Assembly (NCBI GenBank): GCA_004292755.1
Contig: RDXE01000024.1
Coordinates: forward strand, 62,001 to 126,000
DNA: 64,000 nt
DNA from: Alphaproteobacteria bacterium
Lineage (GTDB): Bacteria > Pseudomonadota > Alphaproteobacteria > Elsterales > Elsteraceae
Direction: 5' to 3'
The notes beneath the pieces were generated by a model, which worked only from the letters and a program-made list of their open reading frames with translations, had not been told where the DNA came from and searched no databases. Within the stretch, counting starts at the first letter, position 1, and every line of letters starts with the position of its first letter. A program made the position numbers and the translations under genes. This document shows positions 25,659 through 33,695 of this stretch, in pieces.

Positions 25659-28600
25659 ATGAGAGTTCGGGGCATCACCGGCGCATTGCTGACTGCCTTT
25701 GGTGGTCTGGCGACGGTCCTCTCGGTTGCGCTGTTGTGGTTCGGCTGGCGGATCACCGAGGCCCCCTTGTCGATTCGCCCGTTGATGCCGTTGCTGCTGA
25801 GTGAGGCCGCGGGGTGGCTGCCCGGTCGGACGTTGGAAGTGGCCGATCTCGACCTAGTTTGGGATCGGGAGGACTGGGTGCTGGCGGTGCGCGCCCAGGA
25901 TGTGCGGGTGCTGGGCGGCGCTTCGCCCCTGCAACTGGGCGAGATGACCGTGGCCCTGTCGGTTGAAGCCCTGCTGCGCGGGCGCTTGGCCCCTGTCGAA
26001 GTGTCCGTCGATCATCTGCAACTGACGGTCGAGCGTACCGCGGATGGTGTGCGCGTGGTCGGCGCCACGCTTCGGGGAGCAGAGAGCAGTGAGGCACGGG
26101 CAGCACCAACGGCCGCCGACGCAGAAACAGCGCTGGAGCGCTGGCTGCAGCCGCCCGATGGTGATCCCAACGATCCCATCAGCTTTCTGCGCCGGGTTCG
26201 CCTGATCGCGCCCGAGGTGACCGTGATGGATCGGCTTGCCGGTCCAAACCGGCCAGAGCGCTGGCAGATATCCTTGCGCGAGGTCACCCTTGATCGAGAC
26301 CGCCAAGGGCTGGTGGTACAGGCCGGTGGTCGCCTGTCTGCAGGAGATCTTGGCTTTGACCTCAACGCGGCGGCGCGCTGGCGCAGTGGCGCGGATGTGG
26401 TGGACCTGGAGGTAAGCGCCCCGACAGTGGAGCCATTGCGCCTAGCTGGATTGTTCGTGCCGGAGCAACTGCCCACGTTGTCGATGCCCGTTGCGATCAC
26501 GGCGCGTGCCGCAGTCGCTCTTACGGGGGCAGTGGTTACAGCACAGGCAACGGTAAGCGCAGGCGCAGGCACTGTGGTGGACGACCGCCTGCCGCGCGGT
26601 CGCCTTTCCATCAGCACGCTGCGCATCGCCCTCGCCAAGGACGCGGATGACACAATCCGTGTGACGGAGGGGATCGTGACGTCCGAGGCCATGCGGCTTA
26701 GCCTCAGTGGGCAGGGCAGGCAGGGCCCCGATGGTCGCTATCACCTCGGCGGTGCCGCCGTGGTGGAAGGGATGGCGATGGCGGAGCTGCCTGCCTGGTG
26801 GCCAGCGATGATGGCTCCGAATCCGCGCCAGTGGATTCTTGCCAACATCACCGAGGGTACAGCGCGCCGCGCGGCGGTTGAGTTCGCCGTCAGCACCCAT
26901 GACTTCGAGGATTTTGACGTCGAGCGGTTGTCCGGGACCTTCGACTATGCCGGACTGAAGGTGACCCACCTGCCGGGACTCCTGCCAGCCGAGCAGGTGA
27001 CCGGTGTTGGCCGGTTCGATGCCAACATCATGCACCTAGACATCGCCAGCGGCGTGGTCCGCCGCTTGCGGTTGGACGAGGCACGCATCGTGATCGATGG
27101 CCTTTCGGCCCGCGATCAAACCATCGACATCCAGGTGGCAGCGCGCGGTCCTGTGGCGGAGGTGTTGAGCCTCGTTGATGCGCCGCGCTTTCGCTATGCC
27201 CAGAAGGTTGGGATCACGCCCGCAGGGTCAGCCGGGGACGTGGTGGCCCGAATGCGCTTTCAGTTCCCACTGCTGAACGCGCTCAAAATCGACGACGTCA
27301 AGCTCTCGATTGGTGGCACGGTCACTGGCCTGCGGTTGCCGCGGATCGCGCGTGGACAAGATCTGACCGACGGGCGGCTGCGGATCGATCTCGATGGCGG
27401 TGGGTTGGTCGCTAGCGGGACGGCAAGCCTAGCGGGCATTGCCAGCCGGTTTGACTGGGTGGAGATGTTCAATGACCGCGCCCCGTTCCGCCGCCGGTTT
27501 GAGGTGCAGGCCAGCCTGTCGGACGCCGACCGCCGTCGGCTCGATCTGGGCCTGGATGACGTGGTCCGCGGCGCCGTGCCGATTGACGTTGAGTTGATCG
27601 AGTATGATGGCGGTCGCGCCCAGCTGCTGCTGCGGGCTGATCTCACTGCTGCACAGATGGCGATCGAACCGCTGTTGTGGAGCAAACCCGCAGGCATCAC
27701 TGCCTCCGCTTCAGCAGAGGCGATGGTGCAGGGCGGTCGGTTGGCATCGCTGCCTGGGTTTCGGCTGGATGGCGGCGGGCTGGTTGCGGCTGGCTCCGCC
27801 ACGGCAGACCGCGATGGCAATCTCACGCGTATCGATATCGCCCGGCTGCGTCTTGGTGAAAGCGATGCGCGCGTGCAGATTGACCGCAGTCAAGCGGTTC
27901 CCGTGATCACCATTGATGCCCGCCGGTTCGACCTATCGCCGTGGCGGGATGATCCATCGCCGCCCGCGCCGCCGGGTCAGGGGCCCAGCTTGCGGTTGGT
28001 GTTGCGCACCCCAGAGGTCTTGATCGGCAAAGGTGCACCGGCTCTGCCACTTGATGCTGCCGTCACCTTGGATCGTGGACGCTGGCGTGAGGCGCGGTTG
28101 ACCCTTGGCTCTGGTGGCAACGCATTGCAAATGCAGATCACGCCCACGCCCACGCGGCGGCGCCTTTCGCTCACGGCGTCTGATGCTGGGTTGGCTCTCA
28201 TGCTGTTGGGTCAAGGCGAGGCTGCATCCGGAGGGGTCTTGAAGCTCGACGGAGTGTTTGATGACAGCAACCCCGCCTCGCCGCTGGACGGCACGCTGTC
28301 CATTTCAGCTTTGCAGATCCGCCGCGCACCTGCGCTGTTGCAGTTGCTGCAGCTGGCCTCAGTGACCGGTATCCCTGAGTTTTTGAGCGGGGGAGGGATC
28401 GCCTTTGACCGCGTTGAAGCCAGCTTCCGCCGGGTTGGCGAACGGCTGGAGGTGAGTGAGGCGGTGCTGGCCGGGGCATCGTTGGGGATCAGCTTTGAAG
28501 GCACGATCGACGGCCCCGAGAGCCGGGCGCAGTTGACCGGCGTGCTGCGCCCGTTCAATGCGGTCAATCGCTTGATCGGTGCCATCCCCCTCTTGGGCCA

Positions 28601-28793
28601 GGTGTTGACCGATGGGGGCCGCGGCGGCATCGGCGCGTTCAACTTTTCAGTGTCGGGACCTTTGGATGAGCCATCGGTCTCCGTCAATCCGCTGTCGGCG
28701 CTGGCACCGGGCCCGCTGCGTCGGCTGTTTGAGGCAGCTGATCCAAGCCGCCCGCCGCAACCGCGCACCTTGCCCTCCAGCGACGATCGCTAG
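25659..28793 (+). CDS. YhdP-like AsmA-domain envelope protein
   Basis: A large inner-membrane-anchored periplasmic protein of 1044 residues. One N-terminal membrane segment (ITGALLTAFGGLATVLSVAL) is followed by DUF3971-type beta-rich repeats. The C-terminal AsmA-like region contains LQLASVTGIPEFLSGGGIAF, then GTIDGPESRAQLTGVLRPF and IPLLGQVLTDGG. This is the pattern of the YhdP/TamB/YdbH group, which forms bridges for phospholipid movement to the outer membrane in E. coli. ATG 25659 follows GGAG with a nine-base spacer. It is divergent from glnE and convergent with the methyltransferase gene. Confidence 0.82.
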   Translation: MRVRGITGALLTAFGGLATVLSVALLWFGWRITEAPLSIRPLMPLLLSEAAGWLPGRTLEVADLDLVWDREDWVLAVRAQDVRVLGGASPLQLGEMTVALSVEALLRGRLAPVEVSVDHLQLTVERTADGVRVVGATLRGAESSEARAAPTAADAETALERWLQPPDGDPNDPISFLRRVRLIAPEVTVMDRLAGPNRPERWQISLREVTLDRDRQGLVVQAGGRLSAGDLGFDLNAAARWRSGADVVDLEVSAPTVEPLRLAGLFVPEQLPTLSMPVAITARAAVALTGAVVTAQATVSAGAGTVVDDRLPRGRLSISTLRIALAKDADDTIRVTEGIVTSEAMRLSLSGQGRQGPDGRYHLGGAAVVEGMAMAELPAWWPAMMAPNPRQWILANITEGTARRAAVEFAVSTHDFEDFDVERLSGTFDYAGLKVTHLPGLLPAEQVTGVGRFDANIMHLDIASGVVRRLRLDEARIVIDGLSARDQTIDIQVAARGPVAEVLSLVDAPRFRYAQKVGITPAGSAGDVVARMRFQFPLLNALKIDDVKLSIGGTVTGLRLPRIARGQDLTDGRLRIDLDGGGLVASGTASLAGIASRFDWVEMFNDRAPFRRRFEVQASLSDADRRRLDLGLDDVVRGAVPIDVELIEYDGGRAQLLLRADLTAAQMAIEPLLWSKPAGITASASAEAMVQGGRLASLPGFRLDGGGLVAAGSATADRDGNLTRIDIARLRLGESDARVQIDRSQAVPVITIDARRFDLSPWRDDPSPPAPPGQGPSLRLVLRTPEVLIGKGAPALPLDAAVTLDRGRWREARLTLGSGGNALQMQITPTPTRRRLSLTASDAGLALMLLGQGEAASGGVLKLDGVFDDSNPASPLDGTLSISALQIRRAPALLQLLQLASVTGIPEFLSGGGIAFDRVEASFRRVGERLEVSEAVLAGASLGISFEGTIDGPESRAQLTGVLRPFNAVNRLIGAIPLLGQVLTDGGRGGIGAFNFSVSGPLDEPSVSVNPLSALAPGPLRRLFEAADPSRPPQPRTLPSSDDR

Positions 28794-28799
28794 ACCAAG

Positions 28800-28827
28800 G
28801 CGCGGTCAGGGCGGTGCCTAACCGCGC
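28800..28827. terminator. Hairpin between converging genes
   Basis: GCGCGGT (28800-28806) and ACCGCGC (28821-28827) form a perfect 7-bp stem in the 43-base gap between the yhdP-like gene and the oppositely oriented methyltransferase gene. The 14-base loop has a smaller internal stem. No T tract is present in either direction, so it is a candidate bidirectional stop only. Confidence 0.4.
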
Positions 28828-28836
28828 GAGCCGGGT

Positions 28837-29673
28837 CTAGTCGCCGATGATCGCGTAGCTGATCCGTGGCTCGAACGGGAAGCGACGGATACGCAAGCCG
28901 TTGAGGGAGCCGAAGTGCTCCAGCGCCGCGATGGTCTCGCCGGGGAAGGCCTCTTCATTCAACTCATCAAAGGCGACGATGCCGCCCTTTGGCACGCGCG
29001 GCAGGAACAGCTCCAGCGCGCGCTTGGTTGGCGCATAAATGTCAAAGTCCAGATACAGCAGGCTGACCACCAAGTGGGGGTAGTCTTCCAAGAACTTCGG
29101 CGCGGTTTCCATAAAGTCCCCCTTCACAAGGTGGACTTTCGGGAAGTGATTGAGGAAGCGGCTGATATCAAACAAGCCGACGGCTTGTTGCAAATCCTCG
29201 TAGGCATCGCCCGCGTGGAAGCCACCCTCTTTCAAGTGCGCGGACTTACGCTCCGGTCGACCACGCAGGTCAGCCTCGTGGATCGACGGGAAGCCTTCGA
29301 AGCTGTCAAAGCCGATCACACGGCGCTGGAAGTTGTAGGGCTCCAAGATCGCGGAGATCTTGGCCCAACTCATCAGGCCGCCGCCAAACAGCACGCCGCA
29401 TTCCACAATCGAGCCCTGAATCTGCTCAACCATTTTGAACAATTCATAGCGGACCAGAAAGCGGGCAAGATTCTGACGCGGCACGTACTTGGCGAAGTTT
29501 TCCAACTTCTCCGTCGCCGAGCCTGGGCTGCGTTCAAAATACTCTTCCAGCGCAGTGCGACTGGCATAATCAAACCCGGCTTGAGTGCGCGGGTCGTGCA
29601 TGGTGGGGGAGATATCAGCCACGCCGGTGTCCGGCGTGGCTGCGGTGACCTCAGGTGCCTTGGGCTCAGGCAT
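28837..29673 (-). CDS. TylF/macrocin O-methyltransferase-family SAM-dependent methyltransferase
   Basis: A class I methyltransferase of about 278 residues resembling TylF/MycF sugar O-methyltransferases. Key segments are IQGSIVECGVLFGGGLMSWA (SAM-binding region), RRVIGFDSFEGFPSIHEAD (acidic residue at the end of strand 2), a VHLVKGDFMET segment, SLLYLDFDIYAPTKRALELF (metal-binding aspartates) and GGIVAFDELNEEAFPGET. The ATG at 29673 follows AAAGGAA with a seven-base spacer and overlaps the oxygenase gene by eight bases. It is the last gene of the flagellar transcript flgI...flgL. A target in flagellin, hook proteins or their glycans is an inference from position. Confidence 0.8.
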   Translation of the reverse strand: MPEPKAPEVTAATPDTGVADISPTMHDPRTQAGFDYASRTALEEYFERSPGSATEKLENFAKYVPRQNLARFLVRYELFKMVEQIQGSIVECGVLFGGGLMSWAKISAILEPYNFQRRVIGFDSFEGFPSIHEADLRGRPERKSAHLKEGGFHAGDAYEDLQQAVGLFDISRFLNHFPKVHLVKGDFMETAPKFLEDYPHLVVSLLYLDFDIYAPTKRALELFLPRVPKGGIVAFDELNEEAFPGETIAALEHFGSLNGLRIRRFPFEPRISYAIIGD

Positions 29674-30562
29674 CCACCAGTTCCTTTGTCGAAGTCGATG
29701 TGGCCACCACGCCATCCGGCAGGGGTGACAGATCCTTCATCGACAGGAAATCGCCCAAAGTGCTGCCAGTGGAGCGGCAATCCACATTTGGTGCACCGCT
29801 GCCATTGGTCAAATCAGCCAAGGAAACGGTGCGGAAGTCCATGCTGAACCGGGTCTTGCCGCTATCGTTCGGGCAAGTTGCATGCAGGTGAGCGGCTGAA
29901 AACATCAGCAGATCGCCCGAGGTTCCTGCGATGCGGAACTCGGATGCACCAGATGCCTCTTCCATCGGCACTGGATGCTTGCGCGTGTCAACTGTCGTCT
30001 GTTGCATGGCAGCTGTCCGCCCAAAGGCACACCACTCGCCATAATCAAACTCAGCGGAGTTGTTGAGAATTGGGCGATCCCAATACTCCCCAAGGAACGC
30101 CATGGCGCGCCGCGGCACCACATCCATCACCGGCATCCACCAGTTGATCTGGGCATGTGGTGACGAATACCAAGTGTCCCGATGCATCTTGTAGGCATAG
30201 GACACGCCCGCGGCCAGATAGCCGTCGGACGGCACAACGCGCAGACGCGGCACATCGAACCAAGTGTCGTCCGGATCGCAGCCGTATTCGGCCAACACCG
30301 CCCGCACCAAGTCTTTGGTGCGCTGACCGTTGGTGAATTCCTTCTTCAGCGGCCCGACGATTTCGATGAACCGCGGCACCTCCAGGTGGTACTGCGCGGT
30401 TTCCGGATCCAGCGGGTGGAAGGCCGCGCGCACCATGTCGGCTGCGTGCTGAGCAAGCGCCTTGCTGGCGGGCGAGGCCCCGTAAACCAGCAGTTCGCCC
30501 GAGAAGAGCTGTGTCCGGCGCTGCGCATCGCTGAGCGCGTGGTTCATGTAGATGCCGACCAT
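29666..30562 (-). CDS. Phytanoyl-CoA dioxygenase-like 2-oxoglutarate/Fe(II) oxygenase
   Basis: A 298-residue protein with the jelly-roll oxygenase signature: the iron-binding HxD in YKMHRDTWYSSPHAQINWWM, a distal histidine in MFSAAHLHATCPND, and the arginine of KTRFSMDFRTVS that would hold 2-oxoglutarate. It most resembles the PhyH family, whose members hydroxylate small molecules, lipids or glycan-linked groups. It starts 31 bases after the end of flgL on the same strand and overlaps the methyltransferase gene. The gene pair looks like a tailoring unit added to the late flagellar operon. Substrate unknown. Confidence 0.72.
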   Translation of the reverse strand: MVGIYMNHALSDAQRRTQLFSGELLVYGASPASKALAQHAADMVRAAFHPLDPETAQYHLEVPRFIEIVGPLKKEFTNGQRTKDLVRAVLAEYGCDPDDTWFDVPRLRVVPSDGYLAAGVSYAYKMHRDTWYSSPHAQINWWMPVMDVVPRRAMAFLGEYWDRPILNNSAEFDYGEWCAFGRTAAMQQTTVDTRKHPVPMEEASGASEFRIAGTSGDLLMFSAAHLHATCPNDSGKTRFSMDFRTVSLADLTNGSGAPNVDCRSTGSTLGDFLSMKDLSPLPDGVVATSTSTKELVDA

Positions 30563-30593
30563 GGGATTTCCTCGCTGTCGCTAGCCCCCGCGG

Positions 30594-33500
30594 CTAAAGA
30601 TAGTTCACCAAGCTGAGATTGCGTATCTGCGAAATCGCCGCGTAAGAGGCTTCAATGGTGGTCTGCAAGGATTGCAGCTTGGCCACCGTCTCAGCAGGAT
30701 CAGCCGTGAGAATCTGATCCTCAGTGTTCTTCGCCAGCGAGATGGTTGTTTGGTGGAACTTGCGCGCGTCTTTCAACTGAAGCTGGTCGAAGGCGACGTT
30801 GGAGCGCAGCGTGTCCAAACCAGTGATTGACTGGTCGATCAACGTGAGTGCCGCGCTAAGGTCTGCGGTTGACAAGGGAACGCCCTGATCGCGGGCGTAT
30901 CGCAGGACGCGGACCAACTGCTCAAATGCTGGTTCGTCGGCACGCACGCCAATCGCCACCAACTGGTCATCGGCCACTCGGACGGCAATATCGGTCGCGC
31001 GCTTGTCATCCTGATTAGTGCCAGCCAAGTAATAGGTCGGGTCGGTCAGGGTTTGGGCCAGGGTTGGAACTGTCGGTGGGTTGCCAGCGCCCAGAGTACC
31101 AAACGGCTGGTCGCCCGATGCCACCAGCGAGGTAGAGGACGCACTCACGCTGAAACTGTTCTGCGTGAATTCCAACTGCGGGTTCAGAGTTGCGCCTGTA
31201 ATCGCAATGCCGCCAACGGGAGGACGCAGCACAATCGGGCGCCCAGCCGTGCCTTGAGCGTCGGCTGGATTGATGATGCCATTGGCATAGGTGATGCCGC
31301 CTGCAGTGGTAGTGCCGCCAGTGCGAGTGCCCAGTTGCTGCGGTGCCGCCAGCAATTCGGTGCCACTTGCATCCTTGGCCGAGACTAGGTAGGCGCGCCA
31401 TCCGAGTGTCGGCGGGGCACCGCTATTCTCATACTGAACCCGGATCAACGCGTTGAGGCGCCGCCCTGTCGAGTCGGTGATGGCATTCTGGCCAGTCAGG
31501 CTGATGTCATACCGATTGTTTTGCGGCGGCAGTGGCAATTGAATGGTCGGTGGTACGGCCTCAGCACCCACACCAGTGACCGCAGTCGGAGCGTTGTTGA
31601 AGTTGCCCGCCAACCGCACGGTCTGCGCCGTGCTGGCAAGCGTGTTTGCGGGCATCGTGGTGTTCTCTGCCCGCATCGCCGTGTTGGCTGTAATGTTGGC
31701 GTTTGCGAGCGCACCAGCTGGCACCTGAAGAGAGGTGCTGATGGTGTTGGCGTTGCGCAGGGTTGGCGCGAACGGCCCAATCGACGTCGCAGTGGTTGGA
31801 TCGAACAACCCGCCAATCGCCACGGGCGACGCTGCTGAAATCGCCGGTGTCGTAGACGCCTCTCCGTTCGACTGCTGGGTCATGGAGATGGCGTAGGCGC
31901 GCCATGTGGCGCCTGCACCTGCCTGCTCCTTCACGAACCGGATGGTGAGGTTGTGCCCCTTCAACCCAGAGTCCAGCAGGGCTTCCGATCCAGAGTAGGT
32001 AATGTCGACAAAGCTACCCGGAGTAGGGGCAGAGACCGACGTGTTGACCGGCGCGGCGGGGTCAAACCGTCCGCCCAGACGGATCGACTGGGTCCCCAAC
32101 GTCGCGGGGGGCACGGTGACCGACGTGAACTGCTGCGGGCTGGTTGCACTGCCAGTTGGCGAACCCACCTGCATGCCGAAGGCACCGGTCGGAATTGTGA
32201 ACGAGCCGGCGACCACGGCACCCGTAGCGCCCGTGCCATCGATGCCGGCGCCTGTGGTGTTCACGGTGATCGCGCCAGCAACGTTGGCGCCGCCCGCAGT
32301 GCCGTAAACCGTCGCCACTGGGATCGGCAACGGCGTGGTCGCAGCATTGGCTCCCGTGGCAGCGTTCGTCACGCTCACAATTTCGGAGCGCCACACATCG
32401 AACGGAATGTTGGCAGTGCCAGCCGGATAGGTTGCGTCAACCGCTGCTTGATTAACCTCAAGACCGGTGAAAAACGGGTCGGCCCACGCAAGTGATGCGT
32501 CCAGCGCACTCGGCGGCGAGATGTTGCCGTCGATCATCCGATTGCGGATCACGCCCAACGCATTGGTCACCAAGGAGCGAGCCTGCTCGCCTGGGTTCCC
32601 AGCCGTCAGTTCCTTGGTGAACCGCACCTGGAGCTGGAGACGACGGCCTTGGTCGTCATAGACATCGTTGACGGTTTGAGTGATCTGCGTGCCGACACCG
32701 GCCAGGGTGTCCAGGGCGCCGGTCATGGTGATCCGCGATGTTGCGGTCACGGCGGTTTGCGTCTGGATCAAGTTCGTGCCAGTGGCGGAACTGATCGCCG
32801 CACCGCCCGGCCCCTGGCCCTGAATGTTCAGGACCAGATTGCCAGCAGACGGGAGGGTAACGCCCGCCGCGTTCAAGTCCAGCCCTGTCGCCAAGTTGCC
32901 GGCGGCTGGGTTGGAAGCGTTGAACAGCGCCGGTGTCGCCAAGATTGGATTGTCGGCACTGATCGTGCCGTTGGCATTGGTGGCTTTCGAGCCGTCGGAC
33001 GCGCGCGTCACATCGGTGATGTACAGCCGCCAATCATTGGTGCCCGTATTCGCCTCACGCACATACCGCACGGAGACGTTGTAGGCCGTCCCGGTGCTGT
33101 CGAACACCGTGTTGACCTGGGCGTCAAGAAAGCTCCCCGGCGTCGGCGAGCCCGCCCGCTGCGTGTTCGCTGTCGCACCGGTCAGGTTGGCCGTCAGACC
33201 AAGGGATGTGGTGGGCAGCCGTGGCACGGTGGTCGCTTGCTGAATCGGCTGGTCATAATAGCGCGATCCGGACAGCACATAGCGACCACTACCGTCCTTG
33301 GTATTCATCAAGGATTCCAGCGCGGCCAGATAGCCATTCGCCTGCCCGGCAAAATTCGGCACACCGCCGTTACTGCCTTGCTGCACCAGCGTCTTGCGCA
33401 CGTCCTGCGCCAGATTGCGCGCACTGGATAGCACCGTGTCGGTCAAGGTGAGGCGGGTGGTCGCATCATCAATCGTGCTGGTGTATCCTTCCGCATTGCT

Positions 33501-33671
33501 GCGCAAAGCATTGACGTTCAGCAGACTTTGCGTGCCAGTGGCAATGGTATCAAAGGTCGGCCCTTTGGTCTTGGTGCTAAGCTGGTATTGGAGATCAGCC
33601 AGCGACACATTGTTGTTCCGGATTTGGAACAGCGTCCGCTGCTGGTTCGTGAAATCGGAGATGCGCGACAT
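30594..33671 (-). CDS. flgL: Flagellar hook-filament junction protein FlgL, giant form with FlgE-D2-like repeats
   Basis: The ends are ordinary FlgL/flagellin-like helices: 1-150 begins MSRISDFTNQQRTLFQIRNN and includes SGSRYYDQPIQQ, and 880-1025 contains LIDQSITGLDTLRSNVAFDQ and ends ISQIRNLSLVNYL. Between them sits a Thr/Ala/Gly/Pro-rich insert of more than 700 residues, giving 1025 residues against roughly 300 to 400 usually. The insert repeats a hook-protein D2-like module: a TVRLAGNF-type strand, then D-S-x-G, a strand such as LNALIRVQYE and a W-R-A-Y strand. Copies are near 183-222, 330-365, 525-600 and 678-772. It is downstream of flgK by 25 bases. A surface-exposed enlarged junction protein is the likely outcome. 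Confidence 0.88.
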   Translation of the reverse strand: MSRISDFTNQQRTLFQIRNNNVSLADLQYQLSTKTKGPTFDTIATGTQSLLNVNALRSNAEGYTSTIDDATTRLTLTDTVLSSARNLAQDVRKTLVQQGSNGGVPNFAGQANGYLAALESLMNTKDGSGRYVLSGSRYYDQPIQQATTVPRLPTTSLGLTANLTGATANTQRAGSPTPGSFLDAQVNTVFDSTGTAYNVSVRYVREANTGTNDWRLYITDVTRASDGSKATNANGTISADNPILATPALFNASNPAAGNLATGLDLNAAGVTLPSAGNLVLNIQGQGPGGAAISSATGTNLIQTQTAVTATSRITMTGALDTLAGVGTQITQTVNDVYDDQGRRLQLQVRFTKELTAGNPGEQARSLVTNALGVIRNRMIDGNISPPSALDASLAWADPFFTGLEVNQAAVDATYPAGTANIPFDVWRSEIVSVTNAATGANAATTPLPIPVATVYGTAGGANVAGAITVNTTGAGIDGTGATGAVVAGSFTIPTGAFGMQVGSPTGSATSPQQFTSVTVPPATLGTQSIRLGGRFDPAAPVNTSVSAPTPGSFVDITYSGSEALLDSGLKGHNLTIRFVKEQAGAGATWRAYAISMTQQSNGEASTTPAISAASPVAIGGLFDPTTATSIGPFAPTLRNANTISTSLQVPAGALANANITANTAMRAENTTMPANTLASTAQTVRLAGNFNNAPTAVTGVGAEAVPPTIQLPLPPQNNRYDISLTGQNAITDSTGRRLNALIRVQYENSGAPPTLGWRAYLVSAKDASGTELLAAPQQLGTRTGGTTTAGGITYANGIINPADAQGTAGRPIVLRPPVGGIAITGATLNPQLEFTQNSFSVSASSTSLVASGDQPFGTLGAGNPPTVPTLAQTLTDPTYYLAGTNQDDKRATDIAVRVADDQLVAIGVRADEPAFEQLVRVLRYARDQGVPLSTADLSAALTLIDQSITGLDTLRSNVAFDQLQLKDARKFHQTTISLAKNTEDQILTADPAETVAKLQSLQTTIEASYAAISQIRNLSLVNYL

Positions 33672-33695
33672 GGCGACTGATCCCTAGTCCGGCGG

